This document shows, piece by piece, positions 6,911 through 14,726 of a DNA stretch of 25,700 nt. The notes under the pieces are model-generated. The model searched no databases and was not told where the DNA came from. It was given only the letters and a program-made list of their open reading frames with translations. A program made the translations under genes and the position numbers. Positions within the stretch are counted from its first letter, which is position 1; each line of letters starts with the position of its first letter. Origin of the DNA: an uncultured Spirochaetales bacterium (GTDB lineage Bacteria; Spirochaetota; Spirochaetia; Sphaerochaetales; Sphaerochaetaceae); the NCBI GenBank assembly GCA_934271365.1, contig CAKQRI010000029.1, positions 1-25,700 on the forward strand, given 5' to 3'.

Positions 6911-7907
6911 AATGCCTGGTTCTTAGAAGATATTCTTCTGCTTCCTGCAGCTCTCTGAATCTCGATGCTGCGAATTCTGTGAATTCCGGGTCAAGATCCT
7001 TACCAGAGAGAACATCAGGATGGAAATGCTTTGCCTTTTCTCTGAATGCTCTCTCTATGTCCTTTCTACTGCAGCCCATTTCAAGGCCCAGCACCTTAAG
7101 AGCCATCTTCTCCTTTTCATCAGATTCGCTGCTATTGTTTACGTTTTCTTCACCTGAGAATGCATTGTAATAATTTCCATTTCTGTCTTTTATGAACAGA
7201 GATGCATCTGATGGTATAGAGCTGTTCCAATGCAGTCCGAATGAGATTCTCCTGAAACCATCAATAGTTCCGTTATAATAGATATTCTTCAGATTCCTTG
7301 CTCTGGAGAAAGCAGCTGATCCTATTCTCCTTATTGAGGCTGGGATCTCGATTCTCTCAATCCAGCTATCCATGAAAAGTCCTTCGGAAATCTCATCAAG
7401 AGAATCTGGCAGTACTACTGATTTCAGGGAATGAGTGGATGCAAAAGCCATCGCTCCAATCTTCTTCACTGTGCAAGGAATCTTCATAGCAACAAGGCTT
7501 CTGCAGCCATAGAATGCCCTTGAGGTTATTTCCTCAAGACCTTCTGGCAGGTCTGCAATCTTAAGATTGCAGCAGTTCTCGAATGCTCCTGCTCCTATTT
7601 TATATACACTCTTTGCAATCTCTGCTGTAAGAAGAGAGCGGCAGTCCCTGAATGCCTCATCTCCGATTTCTTCAAGGCCATCCTCTATTGTCAGTGTCTT
7701 CAGATTCGCAAGGCCTCTGAAAGCGCCTGGTGCGATATCAGAAAGAGATAGCTCTTCTGCTGCTGCGGGAATTCTCAGATTCTCAAGCTTATCGCTATTT
7801 GTTGCTCCGATTACAGCTCCGCTTCTATCAAGTACAATCTCGACTTTATCTTTGAAAACAGATTTTCTGCTGTATTCAGGAAATCCGAAGCGGAAGAATT
7901 CTGTCAT
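6909..7907 (-). CDS. BspA-like leucine-rich repeat protein with a C-terminal J domain
   Basis: 332 residues. About residues 45-215 hold six to seven LRR_5 (BspA/TpLRR-type) units of about 23 residues with the pattern I-x-x-x-A-F-x-x-C/A-x-x-L. Residues about 265-332 form a DnaJ-like domain with the catalytic HPD at 296-298, preceded by the amphipathic helix AFREKAKHF. There is no signal peptide or membrane anchor, so unlike most BspA repeats it should be cytoplasmic. J domains stimulate the DnaK ATPase; the repeats may bring a client or partner (inference). The start is firm: GGGAGG precedes the ATG, which overlaps the stop of the upstream membrane-protein gene as ATGA. It is the last gene of the CvpA-HolB-kinase operon. 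Confidence 0.85.
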   Translation of the reverse strand: MTEFFRFGFPEYSRKSVFKDKVEIVLDRSGAVIGATNSDKLENLRIPAAAEELSLSDIAPGAFRGLANLKTLTIEDGLEEIGDEAFRDCRSLLTAEIAKSVYKIGAGAFENCCNLKIADLPEGLEEITSRAFYGCRSLVAMKIPCTVKKIGAMAFASTHSLKSVVLPDSLDEISEGLFMDSWIERIEIPASIRRIGSAAFSRARNLKNIYYNGTIDGFRRISFGLHWNSSIPSDASLFIKDRNGNYYNAFSGEENVNNSSESDEKEKMALKVLGLEMGCSRKDIERAFREKAKHFHPDVLSGKDLDPEFTEFAASRFRELQEAEEYLLRTRH

Positions 7908-8341
7908 AGAATCCTCCCTGTAATGATAGATTCTCTGACTATAGTCAGAATGAGAGCTGAAATAGATGCTGAAAGCGAGATCCAGTTATGCCTATCAATA
8001 GAGAGCATTATGAAGAATATATACATGAATATATGTGCAAGCAGCACTATGATCAGTCCACCCTTTCCAATCACGAAAAGCACCAAGAAAAGAAAGAAGA
8101 TGCCATATGATATCGATGCAATTGAGAATATCCTTCCCCTTCTATCTATCTCTGGTGCTTCTGTATTCTGAAGAAGAGAGAGTGAAAGAAATAGGAATAT
8201 ATCAGCAGCTGCGCAAAGAAGTGATAGCATATCATGAGAGAAATCAAATGGCTTTGCTCGCATAATCAATGCAGGTACAGCGGTCATCAGAGCCGCAAAA
8301 AGCCCCGACAGTGAGAATTTAGTTCTTATTCCTTTTTTCAT
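7904..8341 (-). CDS. Small integral membrane protein of unknown function
   Basis: 145 residues from the ATG at 8341, which has GAGG 5 bases upstream. A TTG nine codons earlier would overlap dinG and is less likely. It has about five hydrophobic segments (roughly residues 11-30, 37-57, 73-95, 96-117 and 122-138) joined by short polar loops, with a basic N-terminus (MKKGIRTK). No conserved catalytic motif or recognised family was seen. It starts 7 bases after the dinG stop, and its TGA overlaps the ATG of the LRR/J-domain gene, so the two are probably translationally coupled. A functional link to the J-domain protein is possible but unproven. Confidence 0.75.
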   Translation of the reverse strand: MKKGIRTKFSLSGLFAALMTAVPALIMRAKPFDFSHDMLSLLCAAADIFLFLSLSLLQNTEAPEIDRRGRIFSIASISYGIFFLFLVLFVIGKGGLIIVLLAHIFMYIFFIMLSIDRHNWISLSASISALILTIVRESIITGRIL

Positions 8342-8348
8342 ATCAACC

Positions 8349-10424
8349 TCAATATAGAAACCTTTCAATCTTATCTGGAAGATTTTCCAGCATTGTATCC
8401 TCTGGTATATACCCCTGAGGCAGCGATGAAAGCATTATCCTTCCATACCCTTTAGATAATATCCTGTTATCAAGAATGAGAACAACACCTTTATCGTTCT
8501 CGCTTCTTATCAGTCTTCCTATTCCCTGCTTCAGCTTTATCGTAGTCTCTGGCAGATATATTGACATGAAGGGGTTTCCACCGCTTCTGCTCATATTATC
8601 TACCCTTGCTCTCAGTATCGGAGCCGTTGGAATCTGGAAAGGAAGCTTTACTATTATAAGAAGACGGAGTGTATCTCCAGGTGCATCAACACCTTCCCAG
8701 AATGAAGATGTTGCAAACAATGAGGAATCTCGGTCTTCCTTGAAACGCTTCAATAGCATGCTCTTGCTTGTCTTCCCATCCTGAGATAGAAGCTCATAGT
8801 CAGGAAGCTTTTCCTTTGCATTCTTATATACTTCCTCAAGCATTGCTTTCGATGTGAAGAGAACCAACGCACCTCCTCCGCTTGCCTCTATTGCTTTGGA
8901 GACGGCTTCCGTCACATATTCATGATATTGTGGTGCCATCTCATTGCTATATGCCCTGCCATCCTGTGGAAGCAGGAACATCAGTGAGTGTCCATAATCA
9001 AATGGTGAAGGATAAATTCCCTTCAGAACTCTTTCATTTTCTTCCTTCAGCCCGGAACGCTCTGCAAAATATGAGAAATCATTATTAACAGATAGCGTTG
9101 CCGAGCAGTATATAAGAGTCGAGAGCTGTGAAAGCAGCACTCTTGAAAGCACTGGCCCTATTTTCATTGGTGCTATCTTAAGCTGGTAGTGGTCAGCCTC
9201 TGCAATTTCAGCAAAGCTGATTCTGTCATCAAATGAGCTGAACCTTATCCAGCTTCTCAGCGTATCTGAGTAATACTGGAGATCACATGCTTTTTTTAGT
9301 ATATATTCGTAAGCCTGATTGTCTTTTGCTTCCTCGTATTCAGTAGAGATATCAATGCTGAGCTTCATAAGCGCTTCAGCAAGGGCTTCTCCTTCCAGAA
9401 GCTTCTGTCTATAATGTGAATAGAATTCACTGTCAAAGAGCACTTCATCCCTGCCTGGAAGAGTTGCTATTATCGGGTTTATCAGCTTCTCGAAATCAAT
9501 AGCCATCTCCCTAAGTGCTGCTATATCTGCCTTTGCTCTGCGGAAGAACCCTCTTCTATCCGCTTTCTCAAATGCAGATAAAGCTTCGAATGCTGTGGCA
9601 TTGCCGAATCTAGACTGCTTCTTCAATAGATCATTCAGAACATCCGTAACAAGCCTGTAGCTGTATACTGAAGAGAGAACATCTGTTGCTTCTGCCTCTA
9701 TATGGTGGGCTTCATCAATCACTGCAATGCTGTAGCCTGGAAGAACTGCATCTTCTGTATATGAAATTGAGCACTCCATCCGGTTCTTTGCATCAAGGAG
9801 CAGAATATGGTGATTTGTAACAATGAGATCTGCACTTATTGCTTTTTTTCTTGCATTATAGAAGAAGCATGAATCATAGCATGGGCAGTGAAATGATGCG
9901 CAGTCATTCTCATCTGCAGAAAGCTTTACCATTTCATCATATATCTCCTTGGATGGGACCTCTGCCCTGCTGCCTGTCTCTGTATTCTTCACCCACTGGT
10001 CGAATCTGTAATAGCTGCTTTCTTTATCCTGAGATATCAGCTCTCTTGCAGAAAGGCTTTCCTTGTACTTTCTTGCACATAGATAGTTTTTCCTGCCAAA
10101 GAGAATCGCAGCTTTTATATCAGAAGATAAAGCCTTCTTCATCTCAGGGATATCCTTATCGTAAAGCTGCTTTTCAAGAGTTATTGTACTTGTTGCAATT
10201 ACAGCCTTCCGTGATTTATCCTTTGCAAGCTCAATGAATATCGGTGCCAGATATGCAAATGATTTTCCTGTTCCGGTTCCAGCCTCGATTACTGCATGCT
10301 TTTCCTCTTTCAGAGCTTTCTCTATCAGCAGAGCCATCTCAAACTGGCTTTCCCTGAATTTATAATTCTTCTGGTTCCTTGCAAGTCCTGAACTGGGAGA
10401 GAAGATTTCATCATAAAGATCCAT
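8349..10424 (-). CDS. dinG: DinG-type superfamily 2 DNA helicase with Fe-S cluster
   Basis: 691 residues from the ATG at 10424. Motif I is AGTGTGKS (48-55) and motif II is DEAH (237-240). The C-terminal motif VI is QGIGRLIRSENDKG. Four cysteines (116, 175, 180, 186) have the C-x4-C-x5-C spacing of the DinG/XPD iron-sulfur domain. The enzyme is a 5'-3' helicase that unwinds forked, R-loop or G-quadruplex structures during repair and replication. In-frame ATGs at 10433 and 10460 are alternatives; all three overlap the end of the NtrC-like gene. The start at 10424 has GGAG 9 bases upstream. It shares the operon with holB, giving a replication and repair theme alongside the two-component genes. 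Confidence 0.93.
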   Translation of the reverse strand: MDLYDEIFSPSSGLARNQKNYKFRESQFEMALLIEKALKEEKHAVIEAGTGTGKSFAYLAPIFIELAKDKSRKAVIATSTITLEKQLYDKDIPEMKKALSSDIKAAILFGRKNYLCARKYKESLSARELISQDKESSYYRFDQWVKNTETGSRAEVPSKEIYDEMVKLSADENDCASFHCPCYDSCFFYNARKKAISADLIVTNHHILLLDAKNRMECSISYTEDAVLPGYSIAVIDEAHHIEAEATDVLSSVYSYRLVTDVLNDLLKKQSRFGNATAFEALSAFEKADRRGFFRRAKADIAALREMAIDFEKLINPIIATLPGRDEVLFDSEFYSHYRQKLLEGEALAEALMKLSIDISTEYEEAKDNQAYEYILKKACDLQYYSDTLRSWIRFSSFDDRISFAEIAEADHYQLKIAPMKIGPVLSRVLLSQLSTLIYCSATLSVNNDFSYFAERSGLKEENERVLKGIYPSPFDYGHSLMFLLPQDGRAYSNEMAPQYHEYVTEAVSKAIEASGGGALVLFTSKAMLEEVYKNAKEKLPDYELLSQDGKTSKSMLLKRFKEDRDSSLFATSSFWEGVDAPGDTLRLLIIVKLPFQIPTAPILRARVDNMSRSGGNPFMSIYLPETTIKLKQGIGRLIRSENDKGVVLILDNRILSKGYGRIMLSSLPQGYIPEDTMLENLPDKIERFLY

Positions 10425-11790
10425 CTTCGTCATCTCCGCTCTCTTCCTTCCATTCTGCAAGCTTCCTGTGAAGTGTCTTGCGCCCTATCTTCAGAAGCTC
10501 CGCTGCTTTGCTTTTATTTCCTTTTGCAAATGATATTGTCTCTAGTATCAGGCGCTTCTCTGCCTCTTCCATTGAAATAGGGAGATTCAGCGATACAGTG
10601 CTTTCACTCTCTTCCTTCCTGATCTGAGGAGGAAGGTCATCTACATCGATTACCTTTCCTTTTGTCAGGACCACAGCAGACTCTATGGTATTCCTGAGCT
10701 CTCTGATATTTCCAGGCCATGAATATGTAAAAAGCGCTTTTCTAGCCGCAAGAGTGAATCCTTCTATGTTCTTGCCTTCTTCTTCATTGAATGTCTGCAG
10801 GAAGTCTGCAGCAAGAAGCTCTATATCTTCCTTCCTCTCTCTTAGCGGCGGAACATGTATCTCTACAACGCAGAGCCTGTAGTATAGATCTTCTCTGAAA
10901 TTTCCCTTCTTGACCTCTTCCTGAAGATTCCTGTTTGTTGCGGCAATCACTCTTACATCAACTTCTATGGTCTTCTCTCCACCGACTCTTTCGAAGTTCC
11001 TTTCCTGCAGCACTCTTAATAGCTTTACCTGAGTAGCTGCATCAATCTCTCCTATTTCATCAAGGAAGATTGTACCTCCATCTGCAAGTTCAAATCTGCC
11101 TTTCTTCTGGCTTGTAGCACCTGTGAATGCACCTTTTTCATGCCCAAAAAGCTCTGACTCAAGAAGTGTAGATGAGAGTGCAGCACAGTGTACTTTTATG
11201 AATGGCTTGCCATTTCGCTGAGAAAGAGACTCTATTGCATCTGCTACAAGCTCCTTTCCTGTTCCAGATTCGCCTGTGATCAGCACTGTGGCCTTTGTAG
11301 GGGCTACCTGCTTTATCGTCTCAAGCATTGATTCGACTTTTGCTGATTTTCCTATTATTCTTGTGAATTGCTGCTGCTTCTTTAGCTTCTCTATCTCTAT
11401 CGTCAGTCGCCTGTTCTGTTCCTGAAGCTGGCTGTTCTTGATTGTCTTCTTTATGACGAGGAGAAGCTTCTCAAGGTCAACAGGCTTCGTGAAGAAGTCT
11501 ATTGCACCATCTCTCATTGTCTCAACAGCCGTCTCTATTGTTCCATGTCCAGTAAGGACTATAACAGGCAGCGTTGGATAGGATGCGGAAATGCGTCTGA
11601 TCAGCTCATATCCATCCATTTCAGGCATTCTGAGATCTGTTATTATGAGATCTACATTATTCTTAGTAACAATATCCCATGCAATCTTTCCATTCTCAGC
11701 TGTCAGTGTTGTATAGCCCTCATCTTCAAAGGCCATCTTCAGTCCAGATAGGATATTCTTCTCATCATCAACAATCAGTATTGTGCTCAT
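10411..11790 (-). CDS. NtrC-family sigma-54 activator response regulator
   Basis: 459 residues in three domains. The receiver has acidic Asp8/Asp9, phospho-acceptor Asp52 in DLIITDLRMP and Lys102 in TKPVD. The AAA+ domain (about 140-375) has GESGTGKE, the sigma-54-contacting GAFTGA loop and GGTIFLDEIGE. The C-terminal Fis-type helix-turn-helix ends in NKSKAAELLKIGRKTLHRKL. Once phosphorylated, such proteins form rings that remodel RpoN-polymerase at -24/-12 promoters. A TTG two codons upstream (11796) is possible, but the ATG has GAGG at better spacing. It overlaps the kinase gene by 23 bases, so the two are a cognate pair. Treponema pallidum has a similar pair annotated AtoS/AtoC. A plausible target is the sigma factor promoter at 5011-5026. 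Confidence 0.95.
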   Translation of the reverse strand: MSTILIVDDEKNILSGLKMAFEDEGYTTLTAENGKIAWDIVTKNNVDLIITDLRMPEMDGYELIRRISASYPTLPVIVLTGHGTIETAVETMRDGAIDFFTKPVDLEKLLLVIKKTIKNSQLQEQNRRLTIEIEKLKKQQQFTRIIGKSAKVESMLETIKQVAPTKATVLITGESGTGKELVADAIESLSQRNGKPFIKVHCAALSSTLLESELFGHEKGAFTGATSQKKGRFELADGGTIFLDEIGEIDAATQVKLLRVLQERNFERVGGEKTIEVDVRVIAATNRNLQEEVKKGNFREDLYYRLCVVEIHVPPLRERKEDIELLAADFLQTFNEEEGKNIEGFTLAARKALFTYSWPGNIRELRNTIESAVVLTKGKVIDVDDLPPQIRKEESESTVSLNLPISMEEAEKRLILETISFAKGNKSKAAELLKIGRKTLHRKLAEWKEESGDDEDGSL

Positions 11791-12955
11791 TTTCAAGATC
11801 CTCTAATGCTGTTCTTTCTGAAGAAGGAACAGGGAAAGACAAGGTAAAGCATGTTCCCTTTCCGATTTCGCTCTCAACATGTATCTCACCATTGTGCTCC
11901 TTCATTACCTTATACACTACGGTAAGGCCTAAGCCTGTTCCTGTTGCCTTTGTTGTGAAATATGGCTCGAAGATCTTGCTGAGCAGCTCGTTGCTTATTC
12001 CACCTCCGGTGTCTTTTATTCTGAGTACTAGATAATTGCCTTCCTGCTTTAGCGTCACTGTGAGCTTTCCACCTCCGTTCATTGCCGCAAAAGCATTTTC
12101 GATTATATTCAGAAGTGCCTGTCTTACGTATCTTGGATCAATCTCGATCTTCGGAAGGAATTTCTGTATTGATGAAGCAACTTCAATCCCTTTCTCTTCT
12201 GCCTCTGGCATCAGAAATGATATAGTCTCTTCTATTACATCAGAAATCGATCCGAGCCTCAGCTCAATATTCATTGGCTTGACAGCAAAGAGGAAATCAA
12301 CAGCAATTGAATTGAGATGATCTGTCTCCTCATCAAGTACAGAAAGATACTTCTCTGCCTCTTCTCCAGTAAGGCTTCCGTGTTTTGAGAATGCCTTTCT
12401 CATAAGCTGCAGATGGATCTTCATTGCTGCAAGCGGATTCTTTATCTCATGTGCGATTCCAGCAGCCATTGTCGTCATGCTAGCCAGGCTTTCGGAACGT
12501 CTTAATCTGACTTCTTTTCTCAGGTCCTCTGAGATATCCTTGAGCCTTATATCTAGAAAGCTGTCAGCATCAGTAGAGACCTTTGCATAGTCTACCCTGA
12601 TTGTCCTCATATCTTGTCCTATCTGGAAAGTGAAATCCTTCTGATCATTCTTGGCTCTGCCCTGGATGATTGATTCAATATAGATCTTCATATCCTCATC
12701 AGGAAAAGACTTGCAGACGGATGAGCCCTCTTTCAGTCTAAGGGACTGACTATGAGGCAGAATCTGAAAAACTGTCTTATTGATCAGCTTTATCTTTCCA
12801 TTCCTGTCTACGACTATATGTGCTTCAGAAAGAGAGTCGAAGAGCGATCTGTATATATCGCCTTCTGTGACCTCTTCTCTTATCAGCTTCTCTACCTCAC
12901 TTGACGGATAGCTGGAATAATCTGCAAGTATTTTCTTCAAAAGCTTATTTGACAT
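11768..12955 (-). CDS. NtrB-like soluble sensor histidine kinase
   Basis: 395 residues with no membrane segment, so it senses a cytoplasmic signal. A PAS-type domain lies at about 34-140. The HisKA dimer domain has the H-box AAGIAHEIKNP with His169. The HATPase domain has the N-box ALLNIIENAFAAM, G1 KDTGGGI and an F/G2 box (FEPYFTTKATGTGLGL). All catalytic motifs are intact. It should autophosphorylate and pass the phosphate to Asp52 of the downstream NtrC-like regulator. GGGAGG precedes the ATG, and the start overlaps the end of holB by 11 bases. The input signal is not evident from sequence; the PAS pocket has no recognisable haem or flavin signature. Confidence 0.93.
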   Translation of the reverse strand: MSNKLLKKILADYSSYPSSEVEKLIREEVTEGDIYRSLFDSLSEAHIVVDRNGKIKLINKTVFQILPHSQSLRLKEGSSVCKSFPDEDMKIYIESIIQGRAKNDQKDFTFQIGQDMRTIRVDYAKVSTDADSFLDIRLKDISEDLRKEVRLRRSESLASMTTMAAGIAHEIKNPLAAMKIHLQLMRKAFSKHGSLTGEEAEKYLSVLDEETDHLNSIAVDFLFAVKPMNIELRLGSISDVIEETISFLMPEAEEKGIEVASSIQKFLPKIEIDPRYVRQALLNIIENAFAAMNGGGKLTVTLKQEGNYLVLRIKDTGGGISNELLSKIFEPYFTTKATGTGLGLTVVYKVMKEHNGEIHVESEIGKGTCFTLSFPVPSSERTALEDLENEHNTDC

Positions 12956-14099
12956 CAGATGCCTCCCTTAATGCCAGGTCTATTGCCATTCTCTGTGATA
13001 AATTGAAAATATCGCTGGAATTCTGCCACGTGCTGAATATCCTGTAAATTCTCCGCGCTTTTGCAGCACTCATATTTCCTTCCCTGAATTCCCTTTCAAT
13101 CATGGATGAGCATTCTTCTCTGAAATAACTGTAGCCTTCTGTTTTATCTAGGAATGAGATCATTGCTTCTTCTTCCTCAAGAGATAGTATGCGTTTTCCG
13201 GATAATGCATCAGAGAACGACTTTATTGCTTTATCCATTTCATTGTTAACATCATCTCCATGGCCTTCTCTGAAGAAGAATGACTCAAATGATTTATATT
13301 TGGAATACAGAGAGAACTTCTTTGAAATCAGCGCTGTGATCTTCTCCTCGCTTAATTCTGGAAAATTGAATTTCCTGACTCTTGATAGGATTGTAGGCAG
13401 AAGCCGCTGCGGCTGCTGTGAAATGAGAATCAGATGCGAGTTAGGATCTGGCTCTTCTAAGAGCTTCAGAAGCGAATTCTTAGCACCCTCAGTTGAGTCT
13501 TCTATGTTCTCAAATATGACAAATTTCTCATCTCCTGTTTCGCTTAGCCATTCTTTAACAGCTCTTATCTCATCAATTGAGACGGACATGCTCTTTTTTC
13601 CCTTTGAAAGAAATGCTGGTGTGAGCTTACGGCGAAGGAAATCAATTAAGGAAGAGATTTCCTTATCGCTGTATTCCCTATCGTCTTCAAAATCTAGAAG
13701 TGCCTGGTCTATCTCTGCAGCATCAGCAAACAGGCTTTTTGCTTTTGCATCATATGCTGACTGTATTGCACCATTGTACTGCATAAGGGCTTTCCTTACA
13801 GATTCAAGCATGAATAGCCTTGCATTTCTTGTCTTCTGCTTTCCATATAGCTCGAGTGAGCACGTAATCATTGCAGAAAGCTTTCTCTTAGGAAAAAATA
13901 TTATATTTCCAGAAGAGAGGATTTCCCTTTTATTTTCTTTTTCCATGATATGGAAAGAAAGATCAAGCGCAGCTGTTAGCCTGCTGCTTCCTCTCTCTCC
14001 TGAGAACAGAAGAGCCTGAGGAAGGAATCCGCCTCCCTCTATTCTCGCTATCTCATCAGCAAGTCTTGGCTGGGTTTCTATAAGGTTAGGAAATAGCAT
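12945..14099 (-). CDS. holB: DNA polymerase III delta-prime subunit
   Basis: 384 residues. The central part (about 190-260) carries the conserved clamp-loader segment EGAKNSLLKLLEEP, ILISQQP and LLPTILSRVRKF, where the Arg after Ser corresponds to the SRC-motif arginine finger. The P-loop region reads GERGSSRLT with no Lys-Thr/Ser pair, so it should not bind ATP as a motor. This agrees with the non-catalytic stator role of delta-prime. The zinc-binding cysteines of gamma/tau are absent. Residues about 60-160 are unusually rich in charged, poorly conserved sequence. AGGGGG precedes the ATG, which overlaps the cvpA-like gene by 14 bases. It could be mistaken for a DnaX paralogue, but the missing P-loop argues against that. 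Confidence 0.85.
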   Translation of the reverse strand: MLFPNLIETQPRLADEIARIEGGGFLPQALLFSGERGSSRLTAALDLSFHIMEKENKREILSSGNIIFFPKRKLSAMITCSLELYGKQKTRNARLFMLESVRKALMQYNGAIQSAYDAKAKSLFADAAEIDQALLDFEDDREYSDKEISSLIDFLRRKLTPAFLSKGKKSMSVSIDEIRAVKEWLSETGDEKFVIFENIEDSTEGAKNSLLKLLEEPDPNSHLILISQQPQRLLPTILSRVRKFNFPELSEEKITALISKKFSLYSKYKSFESFFFREGHGDDVNNEMDKAIKSFSDALSGKRILSLEEEEAMISFLDKTEGYSYFREECSSMIEREFREGNMSAAKARRIYRIFSTWQNSSDIFNLSQRMAIDLALREASDVK

Positions 14100-14610
14100 T
14101 TACAGCCCCCTGTATCACTCCTATAGTATCTGGATATAAATCAGAGAAGACCTTTCTGAAAAGGATGCTGTTTCTCAGAAGCGGAGTTACATCAATAAAT
14201 GGCTGGTATCTTATCAGCGCAGCTGCAATGCTTATTCCGATAGCTGTCGTGAGAATGCCCCAGAAAAAACCAAGAAGGGAATCAACTGCACTTAAATGCA
14301 GGGCATCAAGAGTCGTCTCTAATAGATTTCCAAGAAAATGAAATAGAACATATATAATCATTGATAAAGAAGTGAATGCAATAAGTGTTGATATTACCAT
14401 TGACATGCCACTGCTTGATGCTATTGGTTTTGCAAGAGCATTGGAAAAAAGGAGAGCAATTGGAAATGATAGAATTAAGCCAAAGCTCTTAGCTGCGGAT
14501 TTTGAGAAGCCTGCAACAGCACATGAAACAGCTCCAATCAGCATTATGCCCAGTGCAATGAAGTCGAATAAGCCGAATGTCAGAGAGCCTATAGAAAGTG
14601 TCCAGCCCAA
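14086..14610 (-). CDS. CvpA family membrane protein
   Basis: 174 residues with four hydrophobic segments (roughly 12-32, 42-62, 66-92 and 108-132). The pattern of a conserved FDFIALGIMLIGAVSCAVAGFSKS start and a later VDSLLGFFWGIL fits the CvpA/colicin V production family of small inner-membrane proteins, linked in several bacteria to envelope homeostasis. The start is TTG at 14610, supported by GGAG 6 bases upstream; no ATG fits before residue 23. It is the first gene of the seven-gene minus-strand operon and is divergent from secA across a 116-bp gap. Confidence 0.8.
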   Translation of the reverse strand: MGWTLSIGSLTFGLFDFIALGIMLIGAVSCAVAGFSKSAAKSFGLILSFPIALLFSNALAKPIASSSGMSMVISTLIAFTSLSMIIYVLFHFLGNLLETTLDALHLSAVDSLLGFFWGILTTAIGISIAAALIRYQPFIDVTPLLRNSILFRKVFSDLYPDTIGVIQGAVNAIS

Positions 14611-14678
14611 TTAAAACTCCTTTATATAGAGTCATTTTAACCCAAAATATGATTTCTTTTCTATAGATTATCTGATTT

Positions 14679-14707
14679 TTGCCTATCTCCCTACCCCATT
14701 GTATGAA
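14679..14707 (+). promoter_or_regulatory. Candidate secA promoter
   Basis: TTGCCT (14679-14684), 17 bases, TATGAA (14702-14707). Transcription would start about 12 bases before the secA ATG, leaving a very short leader without a Shine-Dalgarno sequence. No comparably clear promoter was found for the divergent CvpA operon, although AT-rich hexamers such as TATATA lie just upstream of it. Confidence 0.4.
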
Positions 14708-14726
14708 AATTTATTAAACTATCCAT

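Noticed and set aside
13189..14019. 276-codon plus-strand open frame antisense to holB
   Set aside because: Serine-rich low-complexity translation mirrored from the lysine/glutamate-rich holB strand, no ribosome site, and holB has clear conserved motifs on the other strand.
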